Below are positions 1 to 5,491 of a stretch of DNA of 5,491 nucleotides, piece by piece. Position numbers and translations under genes: made by a program. Each line of letters opens with the position of its first letter. The first letter of the stretch is position 1. This DNA is from an uncultured Terriglobales bacterium. Lineage in GTDB: Bacteria; Acidobacteriota; Terriglobia; Terriglobales; Acidobacteriaceae. The DNA lies in NCBI GenBank assembly GCA_955652845.1, contig CATPBY010000306.1, forward strand, positions 1 to 5,491, read 5' to 3'. Under the pieces are notes generated by a model. The model worked only from the letters and a program-made list of their open reading frames with translations, did no database searches and had not been told where the DNA came from.

Positions 1-315
1 CCACCAGGTCATCCAGATCATTGCGCTTGAAGCGCACGCAAATATGAGGTGGAGCAGCAGAACGCCTTTCAATCTCTGTCCTTCGAGCTGAAATTGCCAC
101 GCGAGGATGCCGGTAGCGAGAACCGGGAAGGTTGAAACCGCCGCCACCAGGAAGTTGTAGTAGGCAGCCTCTGTCAAATTCCGGCGCTTCGTCCAGTGCG
201 CCATGAAGTCGAAGCCCACGCCGGTAATCAATAGTGCAATGGGAAAATGGATCAGCACGACGTGTTGCGCGTGCTTAGCCAAAAGTGCTGCCTTGAAATC
301 GAACGGATTTACCAT
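1..315 (-). CDS. DUF2231-type integral membrane protein, partial (C-terminus beyond left edge)
   Basis: This is an open frame of 105 codons from an ATG at 315 down to base 1 with no stop; the rest lies outside the window. Three hydrophobic stretches suggest membrane helices at about residues 19-39, 52-73 and 84-105. The first carries H23-F-P-I-A-L followed by G-F-D (residues 34-36), and the third carries H89. This His-Phe-Pro signature and the helix layout match the DUF2231 family of predicted inner-membrane proteins as I remember it. The function of that family is not established; some members occur near haem or redox proteins. A weak GGAG lies 11 bases upstream of the ATG. No other ATG, GTG or TTG is in frame in the roughly 50 upstream bases I read. 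It lies downstream of, and on the same strand as, the LolA-like gene, but the 253-base gap argues against tight co-transcription. The family call is fairly secure; the role is unknown. Confidence 0.75.
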   Translation of the reverse strand, partial: MVNPFDFKAALLAKHAQHVVLIHFPIALLITGVGFDFMAHWTKRRNLTEAAYYNFLVAAVSTFPVLATGILAWQFQLEGQRLKGVLLLHLIFACASSAMIWMTWW

Positions 316-431
316 GCCTGTGCCATCTCCAGATGTAGTCCCGAGTCGCTGAATTGATAACTGGAGAGACGACGCTTTATTCCTTGATTACAAGTGCTGC
401 GTGGATGGCGGGAGCACAGGAGAGTAAACGG

Positions 432-512
432 GGTTCAGGCGATCGATGGTTCAGGCCATCGATGGGTCAGGCGATCAAATGGTTCATTCCATCAATGGCT
501 CAGGGAATCAAT
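432..512. repeat. Imperfect 16-bp tandem repeat block (about five units)
   Basis: Five consecutive units are visible: 432-447, 448-463, 464-480 (17 bases), 481-496 and 497-512. They follow an approximate consensus GGTTCAGGCNATCAAT. Units 1 and 2 differ at one base; units 4 and 5 are more diverged. A degenerate remnant, with TTCAGGCG at 524-531, follows. The units are not plain direct repeats, because their ATCGATGG and CCATCGAT ends are complementary, so neighbouring units can pair. The block is intergenic and two of its units contain ClaI-type ATCGAT sites. It could be a small minisatellite, a dispersed intergenic repeat family or a protein-binding array; the window alone cannot decide. Confidence 0.75.
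442..463. repeat. Inverted repeat / hairpin inside the tandem block
   Basis: ATCGATGG (442-449) and CCATCGAT (456-463) are perfect reverse complements, with a six-base loop TTCAGG. This gives an 8-bp stem. Read on the minus strand, the hairpin lies about 105 bases past the LolA-like stop and no T-tract follows it. It is therefore not a standard intrinsic terminator, although it could act in RNA 3'-end stability. A weaker 4-bp version with the same spacing occurs at 479-492. Confidence 0.6.
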
Positions 513-568
513 GGAGCAGTCAGTTCAGGCGTTCGTCAGGGGAGGCGGATAAATCGAGGAAGACGGGC

Positions 569-1336
569 TCACTGCTGACGGGGAACTGGCGGTGCTGGTC
601 GAGTCCTGGCTACAACATCAGCATTGCGGAATTCTAAGATTTCTGTGGTTAACTTGTGATTACCAAAAATTCGGACGTCGGCCATCGCTTCGGCGGAAGT
701 TTGCAGCCATGTTCCTCCGACGAAGTCAAACATAATTTTAACGTGCACCTTCTTCAGCCACCATGAGGGCGTTTTTATCAAATCGCCGTCGATCTGACGG
801 ACCAGGTAGCTGCTCTTGTCGACCCATGCCTTACCCACGATCAAATTCTTGTCTTTTCGCTTTGGGCTAAGGCCAATGAGAAAGCAAGGGTGACCCTCGA
901 CGACATCTTCACCCAGGTAGGTCACAGCATAGTTGCCTTCAATAGCGGCTGGCGAAGGGAAGTTCCGGCCATGAGCCGCGGCTTCTACCTCGTGATCAAG
1001 AATTCCTCTTACAACCTGCTCCGCCCCATGACTTCCTGAAGACTTCTGAATGGCGTAGCGCTTGGTGCCGGGAGGCTGGAAATCCACCTCTGCCACCACT
1101 TCGGAGGCAGGTTTCGTATTGTTTGCAGCAAAGATGCGATATTTCAAAATTTCCTGATAGGAAGTTTGCGGGGGATTCTCCTCTTGGGCTCGCGCCATTT
1201 TATCTATCAGCGGCGCCGTAATCAGATTGCTTCCGCCGACCGAATCTGCCTGACCTGAATCTGCCTGACCAATGGCGAAAGAGAATGCAAGTCCGCAAAA
1301 CAAGCCGACTTTCGCCAATGACGCCGTGACGGTCAA
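569..1336 (-). CDS. Exported LolA-like protein (outer membrane lipoprotein-sorting family)
   Basis: This gene encodes 255 residues. The N-terminus looks like a Sec signal: K9, then a hydrophobic core at about residues 10-22, and a likely cut after A25 (IGQA) or A30. The mature part alternates short beta-strand-like segments. A conserved-looking stretch at about residues 157-197 (SPKRKDKNLIVGKAWVD, then SYLVRQIDGDL and the PSWWLKKVHV segment) resembles the LolA-like 'outer membrane lipoprotein-sorting' family common in acidobacteria, whose fold is a half-barrel that binds acyl chains. True LolA carries lipoproteins from LolCDE to LolB across the periplasm; whether this protein does so is inference. 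The start is TTG at 1336: an AGGTGA lies four bases upstream and an in-frame stop lies further up. A second TTG six codons in would shorten the signal peptide. The Pro/Arg-rich tail (residues 246-255) looks disordered. The gene is divergent from the Omp85-TamB-like pair. Confidence 0.7.
   Translation of the reverse strand: MTVTASLAKVGLFCGLAFSFAIGQADSGQADSVGGSNLITAPLIDKMARAQEENPPQTSYQEILKYRIFAANNTKPASEVVAEVDFQPPGTKRYAIQKSSGSHGAEQVVRGILDHEVEAAAHGRNFPSPAAIEGNYAVTYLGEDVVEGHPCFLIGLSPKRKDKNLIVGKAWVDKSSYLVRQIDGDLIKTPSWWLKKVHVKIMFDFVGGTWLQTSAEAMADVRIFGNHKLTTEILEFRNADVVARTRPAPPVPRQQ
1241..1270 (-). repeat. 15-bp in-frame tandem duplication in the signal-peptide region of the LolA-like gene
   Basis: Bases 1241-1255 and 1256-1270 agree at 14 of 15 positions. 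On the minus strand they encode GQADS twice (residues 23-27 and 28-32), exactly where signal peptidase would be expected to cut. The near-identity at DNA level suggests a recent slippage duplication. Confidence 0.75.
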
Positions 1337-1530
1337 GATATCACCTATAGCCTTAGTGCTCAGTCGCTTCCTGGGGTTGCCCTAAAATAACTGTTTGTCC
1401 AGTGGACTGGCTGCCGAATCGCGCCCTTCCGAACCGCAGTTGCCATACAATTTATATGTGGCAGACGTCTAACCCCGGTTTTCCATCGACAACTGCTGCC
1501 CGTTCAATTGCATCCCACATCTTCCTCTAT
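1337..1530. promoter_or_regulatory. Divergent intergenic region between the LolA-like and Omp85-like genes
   Basis: If the Omp85-family gene starts at 1531, these 194 bases carry both divergent promoters. The clearest AT-rich patch is 1446-1457. It contains TACAAT (1446-1451), five of six matches to a sigma-70 -10 box, and on the minus strand TATAAA. No good -35 element sits at the right distance in either direction, so no promoter is assigned. A dyad, GTCCA-G-TGGAC (1397-1407), lies in the middle. The plus-strand open frame could begin earlier, at GTG 1402 or ATG 1456, which would shrink the region. Confidence 0.4.
1341..1346 (-). promoter_or_regulatory. Shine-Dalgarno site supporting the TTG start of the LolA-like gene
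   Basis: On the minus strand AGGTGA lies four bases before the TTG at 1334-1336. No ATG or GTG start is in frame between this TTG and the in-frame TAG upstream. The site is the main reason for choosing the TTG. Confidence 0.5.
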
Positions 1531-4467
1531 ATGCGTTCATCGGCATTATTTTTCTTGCTGTTTGCGGCAGCCGCAGCCCCGGCTCAAATGGCGGTGATGG
1601 GTCCGCAACCACTATATGAGGGGCAACCCGTAAGTAGTGTCGATTTAATTGCGAATCCCCATCGCAATGTCGCGCCTTTCATTCCGTTGGTGTCGCAGAA
1701 GGCCGGTGAGCCGTATTCGGAGGAAAAAGTTCAGGCAAGCATCGCTTCGCTGCAAGGCACAGGAAACTTTGAGAAAGTCGCGGTTAATGTGATTCCAGAT
1801 CCCGGCGGCGTACGGCTGGATTTCGTTCTTGAGCCCGCCTTTTACCTGGGAATGGTCGACTTTCCCGGCGCTGCCAAGCGCTTTCCCTATAGCCGTCTTC
1901 TGCAAGTTGTAAATCTTCAGGAAGAAGATCCGTACGACCCGGCTCGCATACCGTTATCGGTGGAGGCATTGCGGGAATTCCTGCACAAGAATGGATATTT
2001 CCAGGCCGAAGTGAGATCTGAGTCCACCATCGACGACGCCCATGAATTGGTGCATATCAGTTTCCCGGTGAGACTCGGAAAACAGGCGCGAATTGGAAAC
2101 GTCCAGATTGAGGGATCTTCCGCTCCCGAGGACGCGCACCTGATCCGGAAGCTTCGTTCACTGCGCGCTCGATTCACAGGAGCGCTGCTGAAGCGCGGGA
2201 AACCGTACACGCCGGAGCGGATCAAGGCCGCAACCGCGCTGCTCAAAAAGACGCTTGCTCAACAACATCGGCTGGCCAGCGGGGTGCAGGAAAATCCCCC
2301 TGAATACCATGCTGAAGCGAATCGCGTAGACGTCTCTTTCAAAATCGAGCCAGGTCCGTTGGTGACGATTCGAACCACTGGCGCCAGGATTTCTGCGATT
2401 CCATTTGTGGCCGGGCGTCAGATGAAAAAACTCATTCCCATCTACTCGGAAGGGGCGATTGACCGAGATTTAGTGGAAGAGGGCCGCCGCAACCTGGAGG
2501 ATTATTTCCAGAGGAAAGGGTTCTTCGACGCTACGGTCAAGACCGATTTCCAGCGTCAGGCCGAACAGATCGTCGTGCTCTATGAAATCGATCGTGGAAA
2601 GAAACACAAAGTAGATCGCATTTCATTCAACGGGAATTACCAGATATCGGAAAAGTATCTGCTTCCCCTGGTCAGGGTCAAAAAATCTCATCTTTGGACG
2701 CGTGGAAGTGTCAGCGAAAAGCTTTTGAAGCAGAGTACGGATAACCTGGAGGCGCTCTACCGGGACAAGGGATATGAAAACGTCAAAGTAACGCCGCGGG
2801 TAACCGACCGTGAGCCCAAAATCGACGTCGCCTTTGAGATTCAGGAAGGCCCTCAAACCCTGGTCGACAACATTCAGGTAACAGGGAATCGGAGCATTCC
2901 CTATGAACAGTTGACCTCGCCTAAGGGATTCCAGCTGCGAACCGGCGCCCCCTTCTCCTCGAGGCGCCTCACTGAAGATCGGAATCGCATATCGGCTACG
3001 TACTTAAATCGCGGATATCTTAACGCCGAAGTTAAGGCGACGGTGATACGCCGCGACGATGATCCGAATCGCGTTGACGTCATTTATGCCATTAATGAGC
3101 GCCAGATCGTGCGCGTTGGAGAAGTAGTTTATCTGGGACAAAAACAGACACGGCTGTCTCTTATCGATAAAACCGCGGCGATTCCTGCCGAGTCTCCGAT
3201 GAGCCGGGGACAGTTACTGGAGGCAGAAACCCGCCTTTACGATTTAAACGTTTTCGATTGGGCCAGCGTCGGACCAAGAAAACCGATTACGGACCAGACT
3301 GAGGAGGAAGCGCTGGTCAAAGTTCACGAGGCTGCGCGAAACGAAATTACCTATGGAGTCGGCTTCGAGGTATCTCATCGCGGCGGAAACGTCCCCGGAG
3401 GCACGGTGGCAGTACCGGGGTTGCCAACCATTGGCCTAGGTAAGAATAAAATCGCGCCCAGCCAGTCTACTTTTGCCAGCCCGCGCGGATCCATTGAGTT
3501 CATCCGTCGAAATATGCGGGGGCTGGCGGAAACTGCCAGCGCCTCGATCCTGCTTTCGCGCCTCGATCAGCGGGGAATCACTACCTATACTCAACCTCAT
3601 TTTCTCGGGTCGCAATGGGGATCGCTCACCAGTTTTTCCGTCGAGCGCACCACCGAAAACCCTCTCTTTGCCGCTGGCCTTGGCGATCTGTCATTTCAAG
3701 TCGAGCGCCGTCTGAGCAGAAAAGGTTATACGCGCCTTCAGATTCGTTATGACTTTAATAAGACGGCGCTTTCTCATTTGCTGGTACCGGCACTGGTCCT
3801 GCCGCAGGACCGCAATGTCCATCTGTCGACCTTTTCCACCACTCTGATTCGAGACACCCGCGACAAACCGCTGGATGCGCACCGTGGCGTTTTCTCCACC
3901 GTAAATATTGGAATTACGCCTGCACCTTTGGGCTCCAGCGCCAGTTTCGCCAAGCTTTTCGGACAATATGCCTTTTATAAACCAGTCCGGTCTATGGTTT
4001 TCGCCAATAGCGTTCGGCTGGGCCTGGCGAAAGCGTTTTCCGGCAGCTTTGTCCCCACCAGCCAGCTTTATTTTTCCGGGGGTGGGACTTCGCTGCGCGG
4101 CTTTCCTATCAATGAAGCCGGCCCGCAGCGGCTGGTTCCATTTTGCAATGTGCTGCAAGGTCAGTCCGGGTGTGTCAACGTCACAGTGCCAGTCGGCGGA
4201 AGGCAACTCTTCATCTTGAATTCGGAGCTTCGATTCCCACTGCGAATCATGGACGCTCTGGGGGGTGTTGTGTTCTATGACGGCGGCAACGTCTATAGCG
4301 CCATTAATCTGCATAACTTCGTTAACAACTACACAAATACGGTTGGATTCGGTCTGCGATATTCCACTCCGATCGGGCCGATTCGCATTGATGTCGGGCG
4401 CAACCTGAATCCCGTGCCGGGGATTAAACCAACCCAGTTTTACATCACGCTAGGGCAGGCGTTTTAG
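1531..4467 (+). CDS. Omp85/BamA-TamA family outer-membrane protein with about seven POTRA repeats
   Basis: This gene encodes 978 residues. Residues 1-19 form a signal peptide (MRSS, hydrophobic core, cut near APA). About seven POTRA-like units follow, at roughly 28-101, 102-183, 184-275, 276-356, 357-441, 442-524 and 525-600. Most show the 'GYxxAxV' hallmark: NFEKVAV 79, GYFQAEV 155, GFFDATV 330, GYENVKV 414, GYLNAEV 495 and VFDWASV 574. The third is diverged. The barrel (about 603-978) carries D775-TRD with HRG 784-786, LRGF 855-858 (the loop-6 VRGF motif), FYDGGN 915-920, TPIGPIR 946-952 and a C-terminal aromatic beta-signal ending in F978. The family inserts or assembles outer-membrane proteins. 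E. coli BamA has five POTRAs in about 810 residues and TamA three in about 577, so this protein is long. ATG 1531 is chosen because it gives a clean signal peptide, but no Shine-Dalgarno is visible there or at the alternatives GTG 1402 and ATG 1456. Adjacency to a TamB-like gene favours a TAM-like role over housekeeping BamA. Confidence 0.9.
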   Translation: MRSSALFFLLFAAAAAPAQMAVMGPQPLYEGQPVSSVDLIANPHRNVAPFIPLVSQKAGEPYSEEKVQASIASLQGTGNFEKVAVNVIPDPGGVRLDFVLEPAFYLGMVDFPGAAKRFPYSRLLQVVNLQEEDPYDPARIPLSVEALREFLHKNGYFQAEVRSESTIDDAHELVHISFPVRLGKQARIGNVQIEGSSAPEDAHLIRKLRSLRARFTGALLKRGKPYTPERIKAATALLKKTLAQQHRLASGVQENPPEYHAEANRVDVSFKIEPGPLVTIRTTGARISAIPFVAGRQMKKLIPIYSEGAIDRDLVEEGRRNLEDYFQRKGFFDATVKTDFQRQAEQIVVLYEIDRGKKHKVDRISFNGNYQISEKYLLPLVRVKKSHLWTRGSVSEKLLKQSTDNLEALYRDKGYENVKVTPRVTDREPKIDVAFEIQEGPQTLVDNIQVTGNRSIPYEQLTSPKGFQLRTGAPFSSRRLTEDRNRISATYLNRGYLNAEVKATVIRRDDDPNRVDVIYAINERQIVRVGEVVYLGQKQTRLSLIDKTAAIPAESPMSRGQLLEAETRLYDLNVFDWASVGPRKPITDQTEEEALVKVHEAARNEITYGVGFEVSHRGGNVPGGTVAVPGLPTIGLGKNKIAPSQSTFASPRGSIEFIRRNMRGLAETASASILLSRLDQRGITTYTQPHFLGSQWGSLTSFSVERTTENPLFAAGLGDLSFQVERRLSRKGYTRLQIRYDFNKTALSHLLVPALVLPQDRNVHLSTFSTTLIRDTRDKPLDAHRGVFSTVNIGITPAPLGSSASFAKLFGQYAFYKPVRSMVFANSVRLGLAKAFSGSFVPTSQLYFSGGGTSLRGFPINEAGPQRLVPFCNVLQGQSGCVNVTVPVGGRQLFILNSELRFPLRIMDALGGVVFYDGGNVYSAINLHNFVNNYTNTVGFGLRYSTPIGPIRIDVGRNLNPVPGIKPTQFYITLGQAF
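4093..4104 (+). other. Loop-6 LRGF motif of the Omp85 barrel
   Basis: Residues 855-858 (LRGF) sit in the context GGTSLRGFP. This matches the (V/I/L)RG(F/Y) signature that in BamA, TamA and FhaC reaches into the barrel from loop 6 and contacts the inner wall. It is the most diagnostic motif for placing the protein in Omp85. Confidence 0.85.
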
Positions 4468-4473
4468 GAGAAG
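4466..4473 (+). promoter_or_regulatory. Shine-Dalgarno overlapping the upstream stop codon
   Basis: AGGAGAAG begins inside the TAG stop (4465-4467) of the Omp85-family gene. AGGAG ends five bases before the ATG at 4476. The strong site and the overlap indicate translational coupling and co-transcription of the two genes. Confidence 0.85.
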
Positions 4474-4475
4474 TC

Positions 4476-5491
4476 ATGCAGTGGCAGCGAACCGTTAAAT
4501 GGACGGCGGCAGTCTTGGGAATCGTAATTCTCGGCGGGTTAACTGGCGGATACATCTATCTGAACAGTCATTCCTTCCAGGACTACGCGTTGCGCACCAT
4601 TGTGCAGCGCGCCAATGAAGCGACTGGAGGCCGGACTAAAATCGGCAATCTCGACTTCCGGCTCTCGACCCTTACCGCGCATCTTTATGACATCTCCCTT
4701 CAAGGGAATGGGCCCACGAAGCGATATCCCCTGTTACATCTCGATAAGCTCACTGTGGGGCTCAAAATCCAGTCGGTGTGGCACCACCAGATATTTCTGA
4801 GTGAACTCATCATCGATCATCCCGTGGTACACCTGGAGGTCGATCGGGACGGCAAGAATAATATTCCTTCTTCGGCTGCAAAGAAGAGCGGCGGTAATAC
4901 GAACGTTTTTGATCTGGCTGTCAGGCATGTGCTGGTTACAAACGGCGAGATCAACTATCAGGACAGGAAAACTCCCCTTGACGCCGACTTGTATGATCTT
5001 GCGACTGACATCCATTTCGACCCGCCGACGAAGCGCTACGGCGGATCGATTTCGTATGACAACGGCCACCTGAAGTATGCAGGATTCTCGACTTTGCCGC
5101 ATAGTATGAATGCAAAGTTCAGCGCAGGCGCGTCACACTTCTCGCTGGAATCGGCGCGTTTGAATGTAGGGTCCTCGGGAGTTTCGCTCCGCGCTGATGT
5201 CGACGACTACAACAATCCCCATGCTGAAGGCGCCTATGAAATTCGGATCCACACCCAGGACTTGGCTTCACTTTCACCGGGGGTCAGTCCGGCGGGTGAC
5301 CTGTCGCTCTCGGGCAAGATTCGCTATCAGAACGACGCGAATCAATCACTGCTTCGATGCTTGTCGGTGGATGGCGAGCTGGCGAGTGAAGCGCTAGCCG
5401 CTTCGTCGGCGCAGGGCCGTATTGATGTTCGAAAACTTCAGGGAAAATATGACTTGGCCGATGGCAGGCTGCAAGCGCATAACGTGGGAGC
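4476..5491 (+). CDS. TamB/AsmA-like inner-membrane-anchored protein, N-terminal part (runs off right edge)
   Basis: The frame is open for 338 codons with no stop to the window end. The first residues (MQWQRTVKW) are followed by a single hydrophobic helix at about 10-29, an uncleaved anchor with the bulk of the protein in the periplasm. The next part (about 36-76, DYALR ... IVQRAN ... TGGRTKIGNLDFRL ... LYDISLQG) fits the N-terminus of TamB/AsmA-like proteins: a helix, then a beta-strand of 'tG..v.ig.l' type. After it come repeated short amphipathic strands without obvious catalytic motifs, as expected for the lipid-conducting beta-taco/groove fold known for TamB, YhdP and AsmA-like proteins. 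The diagnostic C-terminal TamB domain (DUF490), which in E. coli contacts TamA, would lie outside the window. The call therefore rests on the N-terminus and on coupling to an Omp85 gene eight bases upstream. A different AsmA-like protein is the alternative. Confidence 0.75.
   Translation, partial: MQWQRTVKWTAAVLGIVILGGLTGGYIYLNSHSFQDYALRTIVQRANEATGGRTKIGNLDFRLSTLTAHLYDISLQGNGPTKRYPLLHLDKLTVGLKIQSVWHHQIFLSELIIDHPVVHLEVDRDGKNNIPSSAAKKSGGNTNVFDLAVRHVLVTNGEINYQDRKTPLDADLYDLATDIHFDPPTKRYGGSISYDNGHLKYAGFSTLPHSMNAKFSAGASHFSLESARLNVGSSGVSLRADVDDYNNPHAEGAYEIRIHTQDLASLSPGVSPAGDLSLSGKIRYQNDANQSLLRCLSVDGELASEALAASSAQGRIDVRKLQGKYDLADGRLQAHNVG

Larger units (their letters stand above)
316..568. other. Non-coding gap between two minus-strand genes
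   Basis: These 253 bases separate the stop of the LolA-like gene from the start of the DUF2231 gene. They must hold the 3' end of the first transcript and possibly the promoter of the second. The centre is the tandem repeat block described separately. I found no convincing -35/-10 pair and no hairpin followed by a T-run on the minus strand. Two short plus-strand open frames cross the region but look like by-products of the repeats. Confidence 0.6.

Noticed and set aside
442..463. The hairpin as a rho-independent terminator for the LolA-like gene
   Set aside because: On the minus strand the bases after the stem are CGCCTGAACCCCGTTT, with no adjacent T-tract, and the hairpin is about 105 bases past the stop.
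465..472. GGTCAGGC is shared between the intergenic repeats and, on the minus strand, the 15-bp duplication at 1241-1270
   Set aside because: Only eight bases match and the flanks differ, so common origin is not supported.
354..578. A 74-codon plus-strand open frame with repeated WF.PSM-type segments
   Set aside because: The amino-acid repetition is a direct consequence of the 16-bp DNA repeats. The frame has no ribosome site and overlaps the end of the minus-strand LolA-like gene.
446..637. A 63-codon plus-strand open frame
   Set aside because: It lies in the same repeat block in another frame and overlaps the C-terminal coding part of the LolA-like gene; it has no family resemblance.
1284..1298. 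C14 of the LolA-like protein as a lipobox cysteine
   Set aside because: It sits inside the hydrophobic core with LF before it, not in an L-(A/S)-(G/A)-C context at the end of the core, so lipidation there is unlikely.
1446..1451. TACAAT as the -10 box of the Omp85-family gene
   Set aside because: The bases 16-18 upstream do not resemble a -35 element, so a single hexamer match is too weak to call a promoter.
3691..4314. A 207-codon minus-strand open frame
   Set aside because: It is entirely antisense to the barrel domain, whose conserved motifs prove the plus-strand reading. Its translation is low in hydrophobic order and unrecognisable.
4734..5102. A 122-codon minus-strand open frame
   Set aside because: It is antisense to the TamB-like gene, which has a good start, a ribosome site and a coherent protein pattern.

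Overview
The window reads as chromosomal DNA from a didermic (Gram-negative-type) bacterium of moderate GC content. The protein style, the long multi-POTRA Omp85 protein beside a TamB-like gene, and the LolA-like and DUF2231 proteins suggest an acidobacterium (Acidobacteriota, Terriglobia-like). That assignment is inference from remembered family resemblance, not a search result.

Layout. Positions 1-315 (minus strand) hold the N-terminal 105 residues of a DUF2231-type inner-membrane protein that runs off the left edge. Positions 316-568 form a non-coding gap with a block of about five imperfect 16-bp tandem repeats (432-512), two units of which make an 8-bp-stem hairpin. Positions 569-1336 (minus strand) encode a 255-residue exported LolA-like 'outer membrane lipoprotein-sorting' protein that starts at TTG. 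Positions 1337-1530 are a divergent intergenic region with a small dyad symmetry. Positions 1531-4467 (plus strand) encode a 978-residue Omp85/BamA-TamA family outer-membrane protein, with a signal peptide, about seven POTRA-like repeats and a C-terminal 16-strand-type barrel. After 8 bases, positions 4476-5491 (plus strand) encode the first 338 residues of a TamB/AsmA-like inner-membrane-anchored protein that is cut by the right edge.

How the genes fit together. The plus-strand pair looks like a translationally coupled TAM-like module: a barrel with POTRA arms in the outer membrane and a TamB-like protein anchored in the inner membrane that reaches across the periplasm. The divergent LolA-like gene encodes a periplasmic, possibly lipid- or lipoprotein-binding protein. 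The centre of the window is therefore an envelope-biogenesis locus. I see no mobile element, CRISPR array, tRNA or rRNA. No wholly new system is evident. The points most worth a second look are the seven-POTRA architecture, the loop insertions in the barrel, and the 16-bp repeat block.
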